DNA of 27,177 bases, from the NCBI GenBank assembly GCA_030041195.1, contig JASHOI010000393.1, forward strand, positions 1 to 27,177, read 5' to 3'. The notes beneath the pieces are model-generated. The model made no database searches, was not told the DNA's origin, and was given only the letters and a program-made list of their open reading frames with translations. Origin of the DNA: Streptosporangiaceae bacterium (GTDB lineage Bacteria; Actinomycetota; Actinomycetes; Streptosporangiales; Streptosporangiaceae). The position numbers and the translations under genes are program-made. This document shows positions 23,302 through 27,177 of this stretch, piece after piece (position 1 is the first letter of the stretch; every line of letters starts with the position of its first letter).

Positions 23302-24177
23302 ATGAGCGAGACCTTGACCCTGGCCGGCGGAGAGGTTGCCGCCCGGCTGCGCGCTGCCACCGGGGCGATGCGCGACAGCGAGCGACGGGTGGTGCGGGTC
23401 ATCCTCGATCAGCCGGAAGTGGTGGCCGACTCGTCGGTCTCAGAGGTGGCGGCTCTTGCCGGGACCGCCACCTCGACCGTTGTTCGGGCTTGCCAGACGT
23501 CTGGCTTCAAGGGATTTCACGAGCTCAAGCTGAGGCTGGTCAACGACCTGGCGCTGCAGCGACCCAACCCCGCCAGCCAGGTACGGGATCTCGGAGCCGA
23601 CTCGACACCGGAGGAGACGATCGGCCTTGTGATGCGCTTGAGCGCCGAGGCACTGCAGTCCGCTGCCGCCACCGTGGGCCCCGCGGCCTTCACCCAGACC
23701 GTGGCCCGGCTCGGCGCGGCCCGGCGTGTCCTGGTGGTCGGATCGGGAACCTCGATGGCCCCCGCTCAGGATGCCTGCTACCGGCTTCAGTTGCTCGGGC
23801 TGAACGTGAGCGCACCTTCCGACGGCTACAGCCTGGAGATTCAGTCCCGCCAGCTCGGCCCCTCCGATGTCTGCCTGGTCATCAGCCACTCCGGGGCGTC
23901 GAGAGAGTCCCTCCATATCGTGGCGACCGCCCGCCAGATGGGGGCGTACGTGGCTCTCGTCAGCAGCTTCGCCCGGTCGCCGATAGCGGAGCTGGCCGAC
24001 GTCGTGCTGGTAGCTGGAGGGCCCAAGCAGGGATTCCGGCTAGAGGCGATGTCCAGTCGCCTCTGCCACCTCGCGGTGATCGACAGCCTGTTCGTCGCGC
24101 TGGCCCTCGCCGATCCGGGCCGCGCCACGCGACAGCTCGAGGTGATGGCGCATGTCACAGCGGACAGGCTGGTATAG
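23302..24177 (+). CDS. RpiR-family transcriptional regulator (HTH + SIS)
   Basis: 291 aa. N-terminal HTH_6 domain (about 10-85) with DSSVSEVAALAGTATSTVVRACQTSGFKGFHELKLRL, the usual RpiR recognition region. C-terminal SIS phosphosugar-binding domain (about 120-270) with VLVVGSGTSMAPAQDACYRLQLLG and VCLVISHSGASRESLHIVATARQMGAYVALVSS. Family members sense phosphorylated sugars and control sugar or amino-sugar use. ATG 23302 has AAGGAG 10 nt upstream. It is divergent from the MFS transporter operon with an AT-rich 77-bp region between them. It ends convergently to the second MarR gene, separated by 7 bp, with an 18-bp hairpin across that junction. Confidence 0.92.
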   Translation: MSETLTLAGGEVAARLRAATGAMRDSERRVVRVILDQPEVVADSSVSEVAALAGTATSTVVRACQTSGFKGFHELKLRLVNDLALQRPNPASQVRDLGADSTPEETIGLVMRLSAEALQSAAATVGPAAFTQTVARLGAARRVLVVGSGTSMAPAQDACYRLQLLGLNVSAPSDGYSLEIQSRQLGPSDVCLVISHSGASRESLHIVATARQMGAYVALVSSFARSPIAELADVVLVAGGPKQGFRLEAMSSRLCHLAVIDSLFVALALADPGRATRQLEVMAHVTADRLV

Positions 24178-24181
24178 CAGT

Positions 24182-24199
24182 CGCTCAGCTGGCTGAGCG
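24182..24199. terminator. Hairpin at the RpiR/MarR convergent junction
   Basis: CGCTCAG (24182-24188), CTGG, CTGAGCG (24193-24199): a perfect 7-bp stem with a 4-nt loop, just past the RpiR stop and covering the last codons and stop of the second MarR gene. There is no T-run on either side, so it is a weak candidate for a bidirectional terminator, as often in GC-rich actinomycetes. Confidence 0.45.
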
Positions 24200-24652
24200 C
24201 TCGCGGATCACTCGGTACGCTGCCAGGCCGGCCCGAAATCCGTGCAGCTGGTCGGCGGTGAGCAGCTGCGCAACCGCCGCGTCGATCGCATCGGTCGCCG
24301 CCTGGATCGCGATCGCCGCGGTGCGCCCGCGTTCGGTCAACCGCACGCCCATCCGCCGCCGGTCCTCCGGGTCGTTGCGGCGCTCGAGGTATTCCCTGAT
24401 CACGAGGGTATCGATCAGCTGACTGGCGGCTTGCTTGCTCAATCCCAGTGAGGCGACGACGTCGGCCTGGGGGCTGAACGCAGGCTCCGGCGCGCTGCGA
24501 TCCAGCCCGACGAGCACGAACGCGCCATTGCGCGGGATGTCATCGCACCCGGCTTCGGCCAGCGCCCGTCGCACCGCCTCCCGATACGCGTCGCGTGCCT
24601 CGCGCATCAGCAGCGGCACCGGGACACCCTCATACCAAAGACGATCGGTCAT
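24185..24652 (-). CDS. MarR-family regulator, second of a tandem pair
   Basis: 155 aa, winged helix with QADVVASLGLSKQAASQLIDTLVIREYLERRNDPEDRRRMGVRLTERGRTAAIAI, the standard MarR recognition helix and wing (DPEDRRR). It is paralogous along its whole length to the MarR protein encoded directly upstream (both have a short N-helix LMRxARxxY, a DDIP/DDVP turn, then the HTH). ATG 24652 is chosen because it starts at a matching place to the paralogue and lies 22 nt after that gene's stop; a TTG at 24709 would overlap the neighbour. The ribosome site is weak, so coupling to the upstream gene is likely. The pair may form heterodimers or act on separate targets. Confidence 0.88.
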   Translation of the reverse strand: MTDRLWYEGVPVPLLMREARDAYREAVRRALAEAGCDDIPRNGAFVLVGLDRSAPEPAFSPQADVVASLGLSKQAASQLIDTLVIREYLERRNDPEDRRRMGVRLTERGRTAAIAIQAATDAIDAAVAQLLTADQLHGFRAGLAAYRVIRERSAS

Positions 24653-24674
24653 CGAAAGCGGCACCGCCGACGCG

Positions 24675-25130
24675 TTACGGCTGCTGCAGGGACTGCTTGA
24701 TCTCGCCAAGGACGGCGAGACCGCGGCGCAGCCCGGCGATCTCGGTCGCGGAGAGCCTGCGCTTCAGCTCCTCGTCAACGATCCGCGAGCCCTCGAGGAT
24801 CGCCTCGGCGGCCGCGCGGCCCCGGTCGGTGAGCGCGAAGGACACCCTGCCGCCCTTCGGATCGGTATGGCGGGTGATGTAGCCGCGCAGCACCAGGCTG
24901 TCGACGAACTGGCTGTACTCGCGCTTCCTGATCCCAAGCCCCTCGATCAGCTGGGGGATCGCCTGCTCGCCACTGGCCAGGTAGGCGAGCATGAAGCCGC
25001 CGGGGTTCGGAACATCGTCGATCCCGCGAGCCGCGTACTGCGCATCGATGGCCCGCTTGTAGCTGCCGCGGGCGACCCGCATCAGCTCCGGAATCGAGGT
25101 GTAAGTGTCGGCTATAGAGCGTGTCGGCAT
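24675..25130 (-). CDS. MarR-family regulator, first of a tandem pair
   Basis: 151 aa, MarR winged helix: QAIPQLIEGLGIRKREYSQFVDSLVLRGYITRHTDPKGGRVSFALTDRGRAAAEAI. The wing has DPKGGR in place of the usual DxRDRR, which may weaken standard DNA contacts. ATG 25130 has no clear ribosome site; GTG 25157 would add nine residues. TTGACA and TACGGT lie 17 nt apart just upstream and place the RNA start at or next to this ATG, suggesting a leaderless message. An ACTGTC-N9-GACAGT repeat covers the -35. It is co-directional with the paralogue 22 nt downstream and with the nucleotidyltransferase-fold gene 37 nt upstream. Confidence 0.88.
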   Translation of the reverse strand: MPTRSIADTYTSIPELMRVARGSYKRAIDAQYAARGIDDVPNPGGFMLAYLASGEQAIPQLIEGLGIRKREYSQFVDSLVLRGYITRHTDPKGGRVSFALTDRGRAAAEAILEGSRIVDEELKRRLSATEIAGLRRGLAVLGEIKQSLQQP

Positions 25131-25132
25131 GC

Positions 25133-25178
25133 TGGGACCGTACGCCACGGCTCCCACACTGTCAAGTTTATGGACAGT
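25133..25178 (-). promoter_or_regulatory. Promoter and operator of the MarR pair
   Basis: On the minus strand TTGACA (within 25167-25162), 17 nt, then TACGGT, six bases before ATG 25130. The inverted repeat ACTGTC (25158-25163) / GACAGT (25173-25178) with a 9-bp spacer overlaps the -35 and the stop codon of the upstream gene. This fits an autorepressed MarR promoter with a leaderless transcript. Confidence 0.55.
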
Positions 25179-25881
25179 CTACCGCGAAACCGGTTGCCAG
25201 CTCGGCTGACCATCGGTGCTGCCGCGGCGGGCGTGGTTGTCGTTCGATCGCCTCCCGTAGCCACGGTTGCTGCTCGATCGCGTCTTTGAGCCATGAGCGC
25301 TGTCCAGCGCTGAGCACCGGCAGGGCGGCCTCGAAGTCGCGCTGGTCGTTGTCGGTGCGCGGCTTGTCCGTGCCGGGCCTGGCCTTGATCAGCAGCACCA
25401 CTTCGGGAGCAAGGAACGGGACGCCTTGCCGGTAGCTGGTGATGTCCGCCAGCGGGCGGACGAAGATGCGCGGGCCTTGCTGATACACCCAGATGCCCCT
25501 GACCGCGCTGGCCGGGATCACCTCAGCGGGCAGCGGCAGGTCCTCGCCGCGCAATATCAGGAAATCGCCGGCCCGGTGGCCGGGACCGGTGGCAGGGGGC
25601 TTCGGACCTGGGACAGGTCCCGCGGTTAGCCGGCGCCCGGCGGGCCAGGGACCCGGCTGGCCGTCGGCGACGAGCTGGATGTCGACTCCGGTGAGCCCAC
25701 GCAGGGCGTGCTCGTCGCGCTCGAGCACGATCACGTTGACATCGGCGTGGTCACGCGTGACGTGCCCGACGGCCAGGTCGATGGCCCAGCCCCCGGTGAT
25801 CCACCAGGGAACAGCCAGGCCAGACAGCAACGAGGCGACGGCGTGCACTGGTTCGAAGCCGGAGCTTAGGGTGGTGTTCAT
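25168..25881 (-). CDS. Nucleotidyltransferase-fold protein (aminoglycoside ANT-like), possibly inactive
   Basis: 237 aa. The N-terminus matches small nucleotidyltransferases of the aminoglycoside-adenylyltransferase type: ITGGWAIDLAVGHVTRDHADVNVIVLERDE. The family normally has D-x-D after the histidine (DIDV); here it is D47-V-N49, so the second metal-binding Asp is Asn (codon AAC at 25737-25735). A Pro/Gly-rich insert (residues about 86-103, AGPVPGPKPPATGPG) interrupts the domain. The C-terminus has a short repeat, AIEQQPW / AIERQPR. Either the protein has lost catalysis or uses another residue. ATG 25881 has GGAGG 9 nt upstream. A 15-codon frame with its own ribosome site lies 60-108 bp upstream. 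The MarR pair follows on the same strand. Confidence 0.7.
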   Translation of the reverse strand: MNTTLSSGFEPVHAVASLLSGLAVPWWITGGWAIDLAVGHVTRDHADVNVIVLERDEHALRGLTGVDIQLVADGQPGPWPAGRRLTAGPVPGPKPPATGPGHRAGDFLILRGEDLPLPAEVIPASAVRGIWVYQQGPRIFVRPLADITSYRQGVPFLAPEVVLLIKARPGTDKPRTDNDQRDFEAALPVLSAGQRSWLKDAIEQQPWLREAIERQPRPPRQHRWSAELATGFAVDCP

Positions 25882-25940
25882 CAGCAATTGCCTCCAGGCG
25901 AGACGGCAGAACCGTTCCCCGGAGGGCTGGCGCAGCGATC

Positions 25941-25988
25941 TTAGACGACACTGCGGGAGAGCGGCGCGGCCAGGAACTTGTTCGACAT
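25941..25988 (-). CDS. Candidate 15-codon leader peptide upstream of the nucleotidyltransferase-like gene
   Basis: ATG at 25988 with GGGAGG 9 nt upstream encodes MSNKFLAAPLSRSVV and stops at TAA (25943-25941), 60 bp before the next start. The ribosome site is as good as that of the main gene. Leader peptides often control antibiotic-resistance genes through ribosome stalling. It may instead be chance, since the in-frame codons show no special bias and the peptide is not recognised. Confidence 0.35.
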   Translation of the reverse strand: MSNKFLAAPLSRSVV

Positions 25989-26032
25989 ATCGCACCACCT
26001 CCCTCACACTGCGACCTGTCACCAGCATAACC

Positions 26033-26416
26033 TCAGCCGTGGAAGGGGGCGGGACCAAAGCGGCCCCACGCGATGAACGCGGCCAGGGCGAGATAGGCCA
26101 GGTCGCCCAGGGGCGTTAGCTTCTCGCCACGGCGGATGCGCGTGATCGCCGCGCCAGCGAACAGCAACACCGCACCGGTGGCTGCCAGCGGGACCAGAAC
26201 CGGCGCGATGCTCAGCACGGCGGGCATGATCAGGCCCACCGCGCCAAGGATCTCGAGGGTTGATATGGCCCTGAGCGCGCGAGGGCTGAAGTCTTCGACC
26301 CATCCCGCACCCGGAAAGGTGACCAGCTTCTCCCGGGGAATGACCAGCTTGTTGATGGCGGAAACCAGGAGGACCGCGGCCAGCACCCCGGCGGCGATCC
26401 ATAGCGCGAGGTTCAT
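26033..26416 (-). CDS. DoxX-family membrane protein
   Basis: 127 aa, four membrane helices. Family marks: LWIAAGVLAAVLLVSAINKLVIP, an FSPRALRAISTLEILGAVGLIMP segment with the conserved Glu, and a C-terminal TPLGDLAYLALAAFIAWGRFG. DoxX-like proteins are linked to quinone/thiosulfate redox or oxidative-stress membrane complexes, but most small members are uncharacterised. ATG 26416 has AAGGAG 8 nt upstream; longer frames to 26659 run through the divergent gene's promoter and are not supported. It is followed after 151 bp by the nucleotidyltransferase-like gene on the same strand and is divergent from the metalloprotease-like gene. Confidence 0.85.
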   Translation of the reverse strand: MNLALWIAAGVLAAVLLVSAINKLVIPREKLVTFPGAGWVEDFSPRALRAISTLEILGAVGLIMPAVLSIAPVLVPLAATGAVLLFAGAAITRIRRGEKLTPLGDLAYLALAAFIAWGRFGPAPFHG

Positions 26417-26569
26417 CGTCTGCTCCTTGATCGGGGGGATACGTTCGCTTCCCGAGACGAGGCAGCAACTCAGCCAGTGACATCTCCGGACATCCCGGCG
26501 CGAGAAGGCCGGGCGCGAAGACACTTGAGCGGATCGCAGCAGCGCACGATTGGGAGAGAGGACACTGTT
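26417..26569. other. Divergent promoter region between DoxX and metalloprotease-like genes
   Basis: 153 bp. It contains the two ribosome sites and presumably two promoters. I find no strong -35/-10 pair or inverted repeat in it. Confidence 0.35.
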
Positions 26570-27177
26570 GTGCGGCGAGAGAACGGTCCCGACGACGCCA
26601 AAGCTTCGGTCTCCGCTGACGCAGGGACGAGCCGAGCGGTGATCGACGCAACGAAGCACGAGGGGCTCGCCTCGCTGCCGGGCTTCCCGTTCGAGGTTCG
26701 CACCAGTGCTTCAACGCGCGAGCAGGCCAGGCTGCTGGCCGATCGTTGCGCAAGGGCCTACTCGTACCTAGGCCAGATGCTTGCGTTCCGTCCGCGGTGC
26801 GCACTCCTGGTGCTGAACCGGGCCGACTGGTCCGAACGCGCGTCGAACCCTTCGTATGTCATGCCGTACTACAGCGCCGGCAATCTCTTCCTCACCGGCG
26901 AGCCCTCAGACCTCACTGCCCGGCTCGAGGACGTGGCTGGTTCTGCTCCTCCGGCAGCAGCCCAGGAACTCGATCAGGTCTACGGAACCGGCGCCGACCG
27001 CCTGCGGCCGTTCGCCGACACGCTCGTCGTTCACGAGCTTGCGCACGCCTTCCACGACGGTGTTCCGTTCGTCTTCCCGCGGTCGTGGCTGATGGAACTC
27101 TTCGCCAACATGGCGCTCTACGCGTTCGTGGTTGCCGAGGAACCCGATCGGCGCCTGCATTTCGAGACGCTCCCGCG
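26570..27177 (+). CDS. HExxH zinc-metalloprotease-like protein (3' end cut off)
   Basis: The frame opens at GTG 26570 (AGAGG 8 nt upstream) and stays open to the window edge, giving 202 residues so far. It has no signal peptide or membrane segment in the visible part; the first 25 residues are polar and probably disordered. The key motif is VVHELAHAFHDG with HELAH at 155-159, followed 17 residues later by SWLMELFANMALYAF (E176), the pattern of gluzincin-type metalloproteases (HExxH then a Glu in a second helix). Before it lies a mixed region (YVMPYYSAGNLFLTGEPSDL) that fits the substrate-binding lobe of small intracellular metallopeptidase-like proteins. The exact family is not recognised. 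A later GTG near 26660 is a less likely start. Divergent from DoxX across 153 bp. Confidence 0.65.
   Translation, partial: MRRENGPDDAKASVSADAGTSRAVIDATKHEGLASLPGFPFEVRTSASTREQARLLADRCARAYSYLGQMLAFRPRCALLVLNRADWSERASNPSYVMPYYSAGNLFLTGEPSDLTARLEDVAGSAPPAAAQELDQVYGTGADRLRPFADTLVVHELAHAFHDGVPFVFPRSWLMELFANMALYAFVVAEEPDRRLHFETLP

Noticed and set aside
1..27177. CRISPR arrays, tRNA/rRNA genes, transposases, phage genes, biosynthetic megasynthases
   Set aside because: Looked for by eye on both strands; no regular spaced repeats, no cloverleaf candidates, and no recombinase or PKS/NRPS motifs seen.

Overview
The window is about 27 kb of very GC-rich DNA with GC-ending codons almost throughout. The gene content is that of a high-GC actinomycete: a mycothiol-type DinB/MDMPI enzyme, a GT-C mannosyltransferase-like membrane protein, an ECF sigma factor with a SnoaL-like tail, a SpoIIE-type phosphatase, UspA and Clp-N stress proteins. 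The genus cannot be read from the sequence. I see no tRNA, rRNA, CRISPR array, insertion sequence or phage gene.

Layout. (1) 1-4.5 kb, plus strand: the 3' part of an ATP-dependent DNA ligase (cut by the window edge), a GT-C membrane glycosyltransferase and an NAD-type malic enzyme. (2) 4.5-10.3 kb, minus strand: Pnkp and Hen1, the two-gene bacterial RNA repair system, with overlapping stop and start (ATGA). A DUF4282 membrane protein lies directly upstream of them. Behind it is a class A beta-lactamase-like serine hydrolase with a structured 5' leader. (3) 10.6-14 kb: an ArsP-type permease behind an 11-bp inverted repeat, converging on a minus-strand stress group (UspA, a Clp-N/UVR protein without ATPase, an HxGH nucleotidyltransferase). 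(4) 14.2-20.4 kb: a 2H phosphoesterase, an ECF41/56-like sigma factor, a membrane SpoIIE-like phosphatase, an operator-controlled MDMPI-like/FAD-oxidoreductase pair, and an NAD-dependent epimerase. (5) 20.5-24.2 kb: a tightly overlapping minus-strand operon (MFS transporter, VC0807-like membrane protein, DinB protein) divergent from an RpiR regulator. (6) 24.2-27.2 kb: two paralogous MarR regulators in tandem, a nucleotidyltransferase-fold protein with a candidate leader peptide, a DoxX protein, and a zinc-metalloprotease-like gene that runs off the right edge.

How the parts may work together. Hen1-Pnkp is the one clear multi-protein pathway: Pnkp heals and seals broken RNA and Hen1 2'-O-methylates the repaired 3' end. 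The Hen1 gene carries an unusual pair of G7 tracts with an adjacent GC hairpin in its interdomain linker. A second possible circuit joins the ECF sigma factor to the NAD-dependent epimerase 5 kb away: both have a GTCAC-like element, 16 nt, then TGTC upstream. Most other interesting signals are operator-like inverted repeats and leader structures between genes. They are read directly from the sequence, but their function is inferred.
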